From contig CACRXP010000163.1 in NCBI GenBank assembly GCA_902702965.1, positions 116,186 to 180,185 on the forward strand: a DNA stretch of 64,000 nucleotides. The letters run 5' to 3'. The translations under genes and the position numbers were made by a program. This document shows positions 22,836 through 34,512 of this stretch, piece by piece (position 1 is the first letter of the stretch; each line of letters begins with the position of its first letter). Origin of the DNA: Spirometra erinaceieuropaei. Its lineage: Eukaryota > Platyhelminthes > Cestoda > Diphyllobothriidea > Diphyllobothriidae. The notes under the pieces were generated by a model. That model ran no database searches. It was not told the DNA's origin and worked only from the letters and a program-made list of their open reading frames with translations.

Positions 22836-24699
22836 ACTAATGGTGGGTCGAAGTCAAAACGAATGGAGCTGGGAGTGGACGCAGCGGTCGGGAGATATAA
22901 AACACTGACGACGGTATACAGAGGGACCCCACTTAACTGTCAGTTTACTGTGGATCGTGCTATACGTGATTTGTGGTAAAGGGAGTTTTATGGGTGGGGC
23001 AGCACGTTGGACAGCAAACTGACAACATAAAAGAAGACAAAAAAATTGCCCGAATTTATATCTGAAGTCTTATCCTACGCTATTGTACGACAACGGAAAT
23101 AAGGTTAGTAATTAAACAATAAACAAAAATCATTTTCACAAAATAACGGATTTTGAGTTAAGGTATGAGGTCGTGGGAAGTATTAGTTGTTGTCAGGGTA
23201 GTTTCTGTAACAGCCTGCAAATTTATGCCAAGACAAAACCCCATATGACACGATCCACAGTCTACTGGCAGTTAAGTGGGGTCCTTCTCTATACCGTTGC
23301 CAAAACACTTGCATACGCGTACCGCCGCATTCCATGCGAGTCATGTTGTGAGGGAACCATTGTATCCTGTCTGTTAGCCTTCAATGGACCCGATAACTTT
23401 CTATACTATGGACACAAACTCGTCGCGATAGTTTGAAACGGGTTTTAAAGCCCATAATAGGCTAATTAAGCAACCGGCCGCTTCCCTTTCTTATGTGATA
23501 GTTGCCAGTCCGAACAAAACCTCCTGGATATGGGATCGGCTGCAGCGGTCATTTTGATACAAAGCTGCCCTCTAGTGTGTGTCACGCATAGGCTCTGTCT
23601 CGCAAAAGTTTGGATGCCACCAAGGCCATAGTTAGATGGAATCAATGGGGTTTGACCTCGTTCCAAAGGAGGAACGCCAGTTGGCAACCTTTCCAGCACC
23701 GACTGTGAGCGCATCGTAATAGTTTCAACAACGTCATATTCATTACAGTTGGGAATGAGTCAAACTTCCATTAGGATGTCTGACTGTTGGCCTCACCGCT
23801 TTCCACTGCATGTATGTACCAGCGACCTGTCAAAACCTAACAACCGATCAATGATAAGATTCCAAGCTGCTGTTGGCGTGACGTAAAGCCTGCGCCTAAC
23901 GTGTGTCAGAGGCATACAGATGGATGTGATAGTCTGCCAATTAATAGCGGCTTTGAAATATGCTATGCTAAGATTGATGCCTATGCTATGAGTGTGCAGA
24001 TACTAACGGATAGGGCTTTGTAGTGACTGGATGTGCAAGTCAGATGTCTAGCTGGGCACTACACTAAGGAGAGTGCCCCGAGCAATACGACTTTAAATAG
24101 CTAAGATTTCGTACTAGTTTTATAGAGCCATGAATACAAAACGATAGACGACTCTACAAATGAAGATTTGCTGCCTTCCTCCGACTTCCAAAAGCCGTCA
24201 GTTTCCCTACATGCAAGAACAAGTTCAGAAAATTATTGCCGATTTTCAGCGCAACCATGTTTTGCGCGTGAGGTTGCGTTTGGATGACGTGGAGGCAAAA
24301 TCCGTGTGAGGCTCAGGTAGACGGGCTATTGTAGCTGTCAGACTGTGCGCAATCCTATCATCAGCTGGTTGACTGGCTCGAACAATCGATGGGTGCGTGG
24401 GAGGGTGGCGGGAGAGTGAGTTCAGCGTTGGTGACCCTCTCTTTCCTAATACCACATCAGAGCTTTCCTTACCATAACCACATCTGACCCACGTGAATGT
24501 AGGAGGACGAGCTAAAGTCAGGGGTCGGAATTCTGCCAAGTGGCGGGGTGACCTGATCCTCGTGGCCAGTGCAACGTGCATGCGGCATAACTGGCTGGGG
24601 GATTGGGAATCAGGCCGCGGTGGCACTTTCTCAATGTAGCCTCTGTGGCATTCTCGAGCCGTCCGCATGAAAAACTGGTTCCTGCTGTGCGCCAGATCG
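22836..24699. other. Gene-free stretch, no recognisable feature
   Basis: A 140-codon minus frame at 24246-24668 is Pro/Arg/Ser-rich with no recognised domain and runs into the family A fragment at 24700. It is treated as non-coding. Confidence 0.3.
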
Positions 24700-24900
24700 T
24701 GTGTGGCGCGCGTAGACGGATTAGTTGATCATGCCGTCCACTGCGACTGAACCCGCCCTCGGTCATTCTAATTCCACTTTGCCGGAGGGCAAGAGAGCAG
24801 AGTGTGGCAGACTCCTTACAAGTCTGCCTCACTATAAGCTAACGCGTGTTCAAGCCGTCGGCTTGCGCCCAGCTTGGGGATCACATGGTGCATATCGCAT
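24700..24900 (-). repeat. Family A fragment (reverse)
   Basis: On the minus strand it reads AACACGCGTTAGCTTATAGT then GAGGCAGACTTG and CTGCCACACTCTGCTCTCTT. This corresponds to the 5' third of family A (GAATTAGTTTATAGTGGCAA..GACTTGCGCAG..GCCGCACTCT at 63030-63080). Confidence 0.45.
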
Positions 24901-25854
24901 TCGACGATAGAACTCTAAAGTACGACGAGCTAGCACGTGATGCGATTGTGTGCTCGTGGTGCAGTCAGGCTGGCACTGTTTTTACGTCCCTGGCGGTTGC
25001 ATCTCGGTAGGTACGAGGGTTTCCAAAAAGTTCTATCCAGCTCTTGAGCGGTCGCTAAGTGTGGAACCATGGTGGAAGGCTTGGACTCCTGCGTCGTTAT
25101 ACTTTGGCATTCCGGCTCTCAGTATTTATCACTTCTACTTTTTCAACTGTAATCACCATACTTCGACGGTTGCCACCCCAGTTTGTAGTCTTTGGCAACA
25201 TAGAGGAATGAAGTTATCCAGGCCTTGGATGTGTTAAGGAGTCAGGGTAATCAAACCTTAATAGTAATGTTAGGCCTTCTTATGATAGCAGGATATTCCA
25301 CTATACAAATTTCCAGAAAAAGTTTTGGAGCACTAAGTACCGAGAAAGGGAAGCCAAGAGTGGTAACTACGGCATCATGAAAGTTAATGGACATAAGTGA
25401 CTGCGAAATTATTGGTAAACTCAACAATTCAGTCTGATCTATATTCGTTAACTTAACAGCTCGGATATACGACTTTTATCCCCCGGGGAATTGATAGGAA
25501 GGCTGGCCCTGGAGTTTTGCTTTAAATGTGTTGTTTTTTCATCAGTTTAGTTTCAAAGAAATCTGTTCTTGTTTGTTATTCCTTTGCACATTGCATTACA
25601 TACATATTCACGTTCCTTATAAAAGAAGCCAACACACCTACCCCTGCCTGCGACCAGGCAATTAAAGAGCTTTTGGCAAATTCACTGCGATCTGCCTTCC
25701 CAATATCATGGTAAGCCTGCGAACGTGTTGAATTCTCGTTGAAAGCCAGCGCGAGACGTGGTGAATCTAACAGGAAACAAGAAATCCAGTTTTGGACCTT
25801 CACAAAGGATTAGGCTAATCCGTCTGCTCTGATTGTGGGATTGTATGCGGTCGC
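24901..25854. other. Gene-free stretch, no recognisable feature
   Basis: No supported exon or repeat. Confidence 0.3.
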
Positions 25855-26335
25855 ACTGGCAGGACAACTGGCCGGTGGCTCGATGGTAGAGCGCTGGACT
25901 ACTTAATGCCCAATGGGCAAAGAGCGCTGGTTCGAATCCCAGGTCCTAAGTCCCAAGACTACCGACTGACCATGGAGAGTGGGATGGTCATTTCTGATTG
26001 GATAGTAGAGTGTTGGACTTGATAACTCTGGAGGACCAAAGCATGCGACCCAAAACACGGGTCCTGCAAACCTCGGCTTGGGTAAGGCTGGTTGACGACG
26101 ACTAACAAGCAAGAATTGGCTGTCCGTTTCTTCCTTGCCGTTGTCGGCATTCCGTTTTGCATATGTTACTGGTCGCTATGCGACTGCCCGCGAGGATTCT
26201 AGACTAAGTCCCACGGCCCAAAGGGACAGGTATCTCCCTAACCTCGCAGAGTGGTCAAGCTCAATCCCCAGTGACCACATATTGCAAGGATTCGAGCCCT
26301 GGCTACCCGACGACGGCAAATAAAACACAAACAAC
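25855..26335 (+). repeat. Cluster of tRNA-derived SINEs
   Basis: The first unit begins GGCAGGACAACTGGCC, has the A-box-like GGTGGCTCGATGGTAGAGCG and B-box-like GCTGGTTCGAATCCCAGG at 25925. A second degraded head (GATAGTAGAGTGTTGGACTT) starts near 26003 and ends with the tail GACGACGACTAACAAGC and CCTTGCCGTTGTCGGCA at ~26150. A third head (CCTCGCAGAGTGGTCAAG.. AGGATTCGAGCCC) at 26245-26300 is followed by CCGACGACGGCAAATAAAAC. The heads show promoter-like boxes of RNA polymerase III but do not fold as intact tRNAs. Confidence 0.65.
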
Positions 26336-27289
26336 CATTTTCCACCAATTTTAATAAACTTCAGCGAATGTATGTATGCCAAACCTCCTCATAGGACCCG
26401 TTTTTTGGAATCTGTACAAGATATATCCTGCCGGACGCGTCCTTTTTCCAAAAACTTCCTCGCTCATGTAAAAAAACCCTACGGCCTATGTTTCTTCCTT
26501 GAAAATAACAACCGTTAGCCTGGAGAAACGAGACGTGAGTGACTTTTCAATTCCGAATGATTTTGTTGCGAAATGCTTAAATGACTTTCGAGAAAAGACT
26601 TACAATTCCGTCATACTGCATCCGACATCAAAAGTCAAGATATTTTGCCGTCCTCATGACACCAAAATAGTTTGTCCAACAATAGAGTCTGAGGATTCCT
26701 TTGTCTGGACTTAAAATTAGTCAAGAACCCCATTGCACAGAAATCGACTGACACGCTTTTCCGAATGAGTAGGGTGAACTTGTCAGAGGTCCCAGGAGAT
26801 TTTGCAGTTCCTTTGCAGATGACATCTAACAGGAAAATGAGGATACGGAGAAGTTTGGAGAAACAGCTGGTCATTGAAAGGGCAAAGCGTCCATGCATGT
26901 AGTTGCATTAAATAAAACGGCCTGCAAGACTTTGGTAATAACAGAACTGGCTGTGGTCGCACACACACACTATCAAGTCCGCAGGACAACTTTAAGGGCG
27001 TGGCTCGTGACGCGCGCAGTGGCGCAGAACTTCTGAGAGCTTATCGTTTGATCTCAGTCGCCGACCACGCCCTCGGATCCGAAACTGCGGCAGGTCTAGA
27101 TACAAAGGCCTCAAGTTGACGGTGTGTGTTTCTTTGGGCATAGGTTAGCAGTACGGACAAGGAGACCATAGGCCGCTGTTTCATGTTCAGTCCCAGTCAC
27201 TCCTTTCTCATCCCGAAGGCTTATCCACCTGAGTTGAATTTATGATTCCCGAGCACAAACAACTCCCTGAGATCATCCAACTGCATATG
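26336..27289. other. Gene-free stretch, no recognisable feature
   Basis: A short CA run (26950-26967) is the only simple feature. Overlapping frames at 26499-26989 have no supported identity. Confidence 0.3.
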
Positions 27290-27730
27290 CTGATTTGTAT
27301 GGTGGGAAGTATTCTGAAGGATTTACTCCGATTCCGCGCATCAGGTTACTCGAAAACTACACAAAGTGGCATGGAAACTGGATTTTATGCGCCAGAAAAC
27401 ACATGGGAAACGCTGGGAGGGGTACATTGACGAGTCAAGTCCCTCGTTGCTGCATCCTACAGCGGCACAAGATCGGTGAAGCACCTCTTTCTGGGCTTTT
27501 AGCTAGTACCTGTGCTATTTGTTTGGTAGACCATTTGGCGTTCATATACTACTGACTGCCCGGTGAGAGTTTGTGAATAATAAGCGGTCATTTCACACTA
27601 ACTGATGGATCCCAGATCGAATATCCGTATTCAAACTCTCGAACCGAGCCTAAACAGCCTTGTTTCGAAGGATTTACCCCAAGTTTGCGCATTAATTCCC
27701 CTGGAACCCAAAACATGGCAGTGTTACATT
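27290..27730 (-). repeat. Family F fragments (reverse, two pieces)
   Basis: The minus strand contains GCTAAAAGCCCAGAAAG and the GCGAGGGGTTCGGCTC equivalent (27430-27520). A second piece at 27640-27720 reads GGGGAATTAATGCGCAAACT with CCTTCGAAACAAGGC. Both match family F at 13857. Confidence 0.55.
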
Positions 27731-28781
27731 TATTCCAATAAAATGCAGCCCGGGAGCCGGCCGTGTGTGTAGCACGCGCAGATAGGCTGTTGAGTCTAGA
27801 TCATTTTTAATCTACCTGACTCGGACAGGCCATTGATGCGTGGGTGAGCAATGGGTGAGTAAGGCCTGTACTCGGGAATTCATTCTCTCAGCCGTAGGTC
27901 CCTTTTACTGTGGTTTTTGCGGCATTCTTACCTATGTGAAACACAGGCCTCCTCTGTATATAGCCAGCTGCATGTAGAGTGGGGAGGAGGTCGTGTATGT
28001 GTGCGGTACGAGGATCGAATGAGCTCACACAGATTTCCGCTCGTCTTCATTGTGTTTCGCAGTCGGAGCGAAATACAAATGAGAGTAGATCGTGAGACGC
28101 ATGTCTGCTTCACTAATAAACACATTCACAAGTACGTTGCAGCTGCTGCTGGAACCACCTTGAGAGGAAGCGGTCGACGTCATCGCTTGCGGCAGTCGAC
28201 CTAGCGCACCTACTTTTTCCATAGACTTTGTGTGCGTGTGTGTGTTTATAAACGGGTACGTGACCCTGTGAACTGTCGCCCTGCGTTTTAGATGCAAGTT
28301 AACTGAAGCCAGCACCCTAACACCATGAACATGTGGGCGGTCTCGCCTTAGCTAGTCCTCTGCCTATGGTTTATCCAGTTGTTTTGATCGATATTATCCT
28401 TGCGACACACCCCGGCTCAGTTAAGAACGCATCTTAACTAATTCTCTGCAAACTGTGAAGGGTACGTAGTGGGACGCAGCCACACGACCAACAGTGTGGC
28501 TAGTGTTATACGTGCGTGAGCCGCAGTCATCACCCTACCCACAGACCATCGACACCGCTCAGAGTGTAACACCCTACTAATTTTCGTGCACGGAGACAAG
28601 AAAGCTGGCGTTACGACGAAGCAAATTTCTCCTAACAGCTTTAAGTCTAACTTTCTCGTTAAGGCCTCAGCTTCGGGTAGTTGAAATTAGCTCTGTTTTA
28701 AGCCTGTGAGCCACAAAATAATGAACTAATCTCCAGCGGAAGTGCAACATATTTTGATACCCGCTTCTGACACTTTTTCAG
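27731..28781. other. Gene-free stretch or intron
   Basis: GT-rich patch at 28230-28247. No recognised exon before the acceptor at 28782. Confidence 0.3.
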
Positions 28782-28928
28782 CTGCCGAATTCACTCAGGT
28801 GGCCAACCGCCTGATGGAGATGCACGTCTTCGATAAGCTCTCACTTTCCGCACTTTCAACCTCACCAGATTCGCCTGCGTCTCTTATCTCAAACTCGGGG
28901 TCACAGGCCTCCCTTCGGCGTCAAGCAG
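28782..28928 (+). CDS. Candidate internal exon (phase 1-1) of an unidentified protein
   Basis: The 147-bp segment is bordered by a good acceptor (CTGACACTTTTTCAG) and donor (AGCAG|GTATCT), and its length is a multiple of three. It encodes AAEFTQVANRLMEMHVFDKL followed by SLSALSTSPDSPASLISNSG and SQASLRRQ. The first half looks helical and the second like a Ser-rich regulatory linker with possible RRxS-type phosphorylation sites. The protein was not recognised and no neighbouring exon was securely found, so this rests on splice context and residue composition only. Confidence 0.4.
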
Positions 28929-31900
28929 GTATCTATCCATCCTTGAGTGCACCGACGCCATCCAGCCGGCAAGTACAACAGACTTCGTCGTCTCGACGAA
29001 TTTTAGGAGGATCAACGGCACTAAGCATCAGCATAAGTGCGTTTGGCACATTATTCCAGTTTAGAGTACGAAACATGTCTATAGTTATTTGGTATGTTTA
29101 TGTATGTGAGTAGCTTCTATTCTGGCGGACCCATTGGGGTTCCCTTTATTTGCTCGCATATGGCCCTTTCGAAGGCACAGAGTGTCTTGAGACAGTGCTT
29201 CACGAGCTGTATGAAACCCTAAATTGTAGACTTGTCATTTTTTTCATCATACCTTTGGCGGGAATTTACTAGGAGGAGTTGGGCGCCTCAAAGAGAGGGG
29301 AATGAAGAGTGCAGCCGGTTGAAGTGGTAAAGGGGCTTCCGCTTGTGCACGGGATCTCCGAAGCTGTGGATGGATACATTGTGTCACCGAGAATAGGAGT
29401 TTCCCATATGCCTGTGTAAACGGTCCGCCGGAAAGTGTTGTGTCCGAAGGACCCAATTGCTAACTAGTAGAAGTCGGTCACTATCTACCGACTTTTTGCT
29501 GTCTTAAGGAACACATTTGCATCGGAGAAACCGACTTAAGTCGCAAGCGCAGATGCATGAGCATCAGTTGATCGATCGAAGGTTGGAGCCAGATTCGGAG
29601 ATAGCAGCCCAATCCGCGCGGACTAGACATGCCTTCATATCGGATGGGCCAAGACGATGATCGGACACCAAGGTTCTTTCAGTAAACCTGGAGGCCCACT
29701 GACTGCTCACTCAACCGCCGCATAAGCTTCCCTACCCCTTCTGATAATAGGATCTAGCTGACGGGAGATGGCGAAGGCGTGAAACAGTTGAAGCCGCCAG
29801 TTATCGTCCGCGCCAACGACAGCGGGGTAACACAAGTCACGGTGGAACGGTGGACCGATTCCCACCCACAGTGAGCGTTGGAGACTTACACATTGGGCAA
29901 ACTGGACTATACAATGAAAGCGGCGCACCGGACGCCGCAGTATCCGAAGTTGGATGACTGACCTCGCCAGTGGAAACGTCAGATCAAAATAAGTCTCCCC
30001 AATGAACGCCTCTGCTTTATTTGACTTTCTCTACTGTACCAGGGTTTGGCGGCTGCTGGAGTGATGGACGACTGCACAAGATAAGCTTCAGGTGTAGATA
30101 AACTGTCCGGAAACCAGAGTTTTAACTAAAGTCGGTTATCATGTGACACGAGTACGTGAGATTCCAACCTCCTCTGCGTCAGCTCCTGAACCGAGGCACT
30201 TTCTGCTTCAAAAATACCATGAAAGTTACGACTGATTGAATATATGGGAATAGAATTCAAGACGTCAGGGACAACAAATACGCGCTAACGATTATTCATA
30301 ATCAGGCCAGTGCGTTAATAAAAGTTCCGACAGAACAGCAGAAATTAACAAATAATCAATTAGCAATAAAAATGGGGAAGCTGTGGCAATCTAGACATAC
30401 CAGAAAATGGGAAGGGGATAGTGGTCTAGATCTGTTAGGCGACAGGGGAGAAGGAGTGTGTCAGTGGGTTCTGTTTATGTTTTTTTTGATGTAACACTTG
30501 GTAGGAAGCGAGGGAGTACATGTGGGGCTCGGCGTGGCCCAGGGCAGATGAAGGGCTTGAACGAATACCTTTTGGGAGCAAAAGTCTGAGCTGGTTAACC
30601 GTATGACCATCGCCTCCTTCGTCGTAAGCATCCACCGACGCAGAGTTCAAATGAGAGTAGTTAATCGTTGTTCTAACAACAAGTGTTTTCTCGATCATCC
30701 TCGCTATTGATCGGAGCTCATTCTGTTGCCACTATCCTGCGCGGGTAACAGGGAGTGGGAAGGGTTTCAGCTTCCTTTTTACAATCCTGACACCAGTTTA
30801 CGCGGCTCTTGGTTGCTTTTTAATGCATAAAGTTTGACAGGGTTTTCAGAGGCCGTTACACGGGGCCAATCATTGAGGCCTCAAAAGGCAGCTCCTTGCA
30901 CCCCAGTCATCGAAAATAAATAGAATTGGTGAACTTGTATGGTCCTTTATGCAGGGTGACCTATGCAAGGAACGTACCCATGTCATCTGTAACGCAAAAA
31001 CTCGCTGTCTCACTAATAAGTTACAGTAAAAATAAGAATTGAACAGCCCCTCGGCCTGGGTCATGGTCCCACCCTTGGGAACCTACTAACGCTGTTGCAT
31101 TAAGCAAGTCAGAGTGTGAATATCCGTGATTTATGGCAAAAATTAATGTTGCGCAAATGCAAACACGGGGTTTCAATGATTGACTGTTTACGTCTGCCAA
31201 ACAACTGTCCTGTAAGCTGATCGAATACACTGATGCATTCCCCATGGGGACTTGCTAATCTGCATTTTAGGAAGCATTTTACAAAGGCGCCGAATCAATC
31301 CTAAAGTCTCACTGAAGGGCGTTTGCTGAACTCTCGCAGCTGTAATGCAAAATAGGAGCGTGTTCGTTTTGACTTGAACCTTAGGCCTACAACGCAAACA
31401 GGGGATCATACGGAGCAACCGAGAAAGGTGACTAAAATGAATACTGGAGACTGTGACGACAAATTCTGCTTTATTTCCCCCTGCCGCCTCTATAGATATA
31501 TGGAATCCATCAAAGCTCACCCGTTTTTGGGTTTCAGCTAAAATCTAAGCTGTTAGTCAAAAAGTTCTTGGCTACTCGTACTTTAGAATGTGTCTGCTGT
31601 GTCTACTTGCATAAATGAAACTATTATTGGCTGTTACGGACTGAAATTACTAGAGTCCTTCTTCCCCTATTATTAAGAGTAGAGAATGTAAGCAGCCCTA
31701 TCCAGAAAAGGCGTCGCCAATGAATTTCACTTCAGATTACGGCTCAGACTATCGTCGGGGGAGAGGGTGTATGTAGCTGCTGCCTACTTTGTTGGCTGCG
31801 GGATATGCATGAAATTTTGAACTTCTGCATCATTATTCCACTATACCGTATTTTTCCCACAAATCGCCATAGGAATTAGTTTCCGATGTTCACTGTTGGT

Positions 31901-32023
31901 GTAGGAACAGTTCCCTGGGACTCCAGGGTAACCTTTGATCGCAAATCGGGGAGGATTTAGCCAGCAACCACGCGTGCTCAAGCCTGGGACGGAAAATGTG
32001 CTTTTTACCATAGGGGGCTCTGT
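28929..32023. other. Gene-free stretch or intron
   Basis: No repeat family recognised. A 49-bp segment at 30043-30091 has a strong acceptor and possible donor but is too short to claim. Minus frames at 30435-30698 and 31188-31520 lack support. Confidence 0.3.
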
Positions 32024-32170
32024 CAGACATGAGAATATGAACCCTCCCCCGTACTACAGGTTGACTCGAGCTAAATTCCGAGGACGCCTATTTCCGTATC
32101 CTTACTTTAAACCCAACCCTAATCCTTGTGACCCCAATCTCAACCCTAGTCCCCTCCCTGAAACTTAGGG
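32024..32170 (+). repeat. Family D left end with telomere-like tract
   Basis: CAGACATGAGAATATGAACC then CCCGTACTACAGG and GAGCTAAATTCCGAGG match the family D left inverted repeat. They are followed by CCCAACCCTAATCC and CTCAACCCTAG. The right inverted repeat is degraded or absent. Confidence 0.5.
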
Positions 32171-32325
32171 CGGTAAGATCGCAGTTGGTAGCCAGACATT
32201 ATACGTTGATACTGTCGACGTACGTACTTGTTATCAGTGGGTGTGCTTACCTTGTCTAGGGGACTTGTTATCAGTAGGTGTGCTCCTACTTAGTTAGGCA
32301 GGTCGCCCGTTTCGGTCAGGCTGTT

Positions 32326-32650
32326 GGGTTTAGTGAGGGTTAGGGTTAGGCATAGGTTAAGTTTTAGGATTAGGGTTTGCGTTTTAGGGTCAGGTTTCAG
32401 TGTTAGGGTTAGGGTTAAGGTTAAGGTTAAGTTCAGGCTTAGGGTTAGCTTAAGGTTAGGATTAGGGTTAGGCTTAAGGTCAGGGTTAGGGTTTGTCTTG
32501 AGGTTACGGTTAGGGTTAAGGTTAGGGTTATGGGTAGGTTTTGGGTTAGCGTTGGCTTTTAGGATTTTGGTTACGTTTTGGTTTTTAGCCTTAGGGTTAG
32601 GCTTTACGGCTGCGGTCAGGGTTGGATGTTAAGGTTAAGCGTAGGGTTGT
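32326..32650 (+). repeat. Degenerate TTAGGG-type array
   Basis: About 320 bp are dominated by GGTTAGGGTTAGG-like units with many point changes and length variants (GTTAGGCTTAAGG, GGTTTTGGGTTAGC). The array is interstitial rather than terminal because unique DNA continues on both sides. The 102-codon Val/Arg/Leu-rich frame at 32324 is the translation of the repeat and not a gene. Confidence 0.85.
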
Positions 32651-32799
32651 AATTTCTGCCATTATTCCACCTACTTTAAACTTTCCACCACTTTCCCCGG
32701 TACCTTTACTGTTACCCAGAATCTGCAGCATTCCTCTACCAGCCCTTTCATTTACCCCACTCATATAACTCCCTTTCCCACCATTCCCGTACGACAGGG

Positions 32800-32895
32800 A
32801 CCTGGCTCTCCGCGTCCCTATTCCTGGCTACCAACTACGATCTAACCTGTAATACGGGTGGGGGTCCACATTCTCGTGCCCAGCCGTAACTTCTT
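32800..32895 (-). repeat. Family D-like inverted terminus (reverse)
   Basis: CCTGTAATACGGGTGGGGGT and TTCTCGTGCCCAGCC are the reverse complement of the family D outer end. They are preceded by GGCTACCAACTACGATC, which also abuts family D ends at 32170 (inverted) and 54160. Confidence 0.5.
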
Positions 32896-33119
32896 CCTAG
32901 CAGATTCTAGAACATCGGTAGTCAGGCTAGACCGTATTGCAAACTATGCTTAGGACATTTTAAAGACTCATTCATACGGCCCGTCTGAAGTGATACTGTC
33001 TGGCGAATAGATGAGGCTGTGTTGGTTAGGTACTACGATGCTAAGTGGGATTAACTCTCTATTAAAAATAAAAAAGCCTCACCCACGGGGTGAGTTCTGA
33101 TGGTTTATTTCTACCGCAG

Positions 33120-33222
33120 AACGACTCAGTCGATTACTGTAGTTGGTTCTTTTGCGGAATATGACTTCGTAGGAGGAGATGGACTCTCCGATATTCCTAT
33201 GGAACGCTACCAGTTGAAGTGA
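33120..33222 (+). CDS. Candidate terminal exon of an unidentified protein
   Basis: After the acceptor TTTATTTCTACCGCAG, the frame starting at 33121 encodes TTQSITVVGSFAEYDF then VGGDGLSDIPMERYQLK, with a TGA stop at 33220-33222. Residue choice (Gly/Asp/Glu mixed with hydrophobics, no low complexity) looks protein-like, and the intron would be phase 2 before ACG. No upstream exon or family match was found. A 148-codon minus frame starts opposite its end and is considered chance. Confidence 0.35.
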
Positions 33223-34344
33223 TGCAGGTGTTTTTGTGCAATTTTCGTTTTTTTTGAGACCTGACTGGGTTTTTGTAATTTATTGAGGGCGGGCGGGGAG
33301 GGAGGAGGCGGCGAAGGTTTGAAGGATTCTGATAAACCACTTAACACACCTACTTCCTGTTTCCGGTGTTTGTGTGTGTGTGCGCGCGCTTGTGTGAATA
33401 AGTTGCAAGTACATCCAGATCTCATGCGGCCACACCTGTGACCAGCCCCAAAGTCGTCGTCGTCAGACCGAAGTAGGTGGCGTCCACGTGCGCATGTGTG
33501 TGTGGCAATCGCTGGAGGGTTCTGTGCGAAGCCAGGTGCCCTGTTGGAGGACGGAGGGCTTCGTCGCGTCTGCGTACACATGCACTCAGACCACTTCGAA
33601 CCTCTTGACGTAGCCACACCTATCGTAGACCGCGAGAATCGACCGTGCGTCACCTGTCTGTCCAGGGCCGCGAGTGTGTGATAAGCTTTACTTCCTAAAA
33701 CACCCCCCTTCCTGACTGTCGAAGCCTTTGAATTATTGTACTAACCAACAGTCTCTGTCAGATCCGTTGTGGTTAAGTCACGTGTCGCAAGACGTGGACA
33801 ACCCTTGGCGCTAGCATCAATTTCTTTGGGATGTATGACCCTTCTGTTCATAGAATGTCTCCGTTTTGTTCGATAGGTTTTCCTGAGGATTCCAAAACGG
33901 TAGATGAAGCGTTGCCGAAAACTCCGCACTGGGAACTATTCACTTTTAGAACTTGCTCTTGATTTGAAGGTCGGTTGCACTATAGAAATTCCTGGCTGAT
34001 ATCTGACTGTTTTCTTTAATTCTAATGCCTGTTAGATTTTTTATTTGTGTCCAGACAGCATACAAAAAAGACGTATCGCGAGTTCAACCTCTACGGCCAT
34101 GAAAAAAGATACGAGCAAAGTTCTATCGCTGTCAAACATAAGCCGGCCCTTGCCATAATCCTCCATAATAACTTACCTCTGCCCTTTTGTGTGCAGAGAG
34201 CTAGACGGCAGGCTGCAGGTCCAAATTATTCTCATTCATAAAGGAAACTTGACCTCTGAAGAATGTTCAGCATAACCGCTTCATGAAAATGGACTCTGAT
34301 GGAGCAGCCTATATGACTCAGCATTTCTGGCTGTTAGTTCTTAT
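33223..34344. other. Gene-free stretch
   Basis: Contains a GT/GC simple tract (33368-33395). No supported gene. Confidence 0.3.
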
Positions 34345-34512
34345 TGGTAGGACACGGGAAAACAGGCGGTGGTATAACTTTAACTCTTGTAATCCCAATC
34401 CTAACCCTAACCGTAATCCTCCCAACCCTAACTATAACCTTAGCTCCCTGGAATCTAGTGCGTGGGCACCCGTAATAGAGCGAGGGAGTCCTTGTTCCCG
34501 TGTCACACCCTG
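34345..34512. mobile_element. Family D: inverted-repeat element with telomere-like tract, copy 2
   Basis: The left end GGTAGGACACGGGAA pairs with the right end TTCCCGTGTCACACCC. The right inner repeat reads CTGGAATCTAGTGCGTGGGC then ACCCGTAATAGAG. The core has CCTAACCCTAACCGTAATCC and CCCAACCCTAACTATAACC. The left inner arm is degraded. Confidence 0.5.

Noticed and set aside
24246..24668. 140-codon minus frame
   Set aside because: Pro/Arg/Ser-rich, overlapping another open frame; no domain and adjacent to a family A fragment.
25868..25940. Possible tRNA gene
   Set aside because: A and B boxes are present, but an extra internal segment prevents a normal cloverleaf and the SINE tail follows.
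30043..30091. 49-bp possible mini-exon (FGGCWSDGRLHKISF)
   Set aside because: Good acceptor, but too short to separate from chance without transcripts.
32324..32632. 102-codon Val/Arg/Leu-rich open frame
   Set aside because: It is the direct translation of the degenerate TTAGGG-type array, where stop codons are rare for compositional reasons.
33207..33653. 148-codon minus frame with Thr/His/Pro tracts
   Set aside because: Driven by the GT/GC simple repeat and a C-rich stretch; no domain or splice support.
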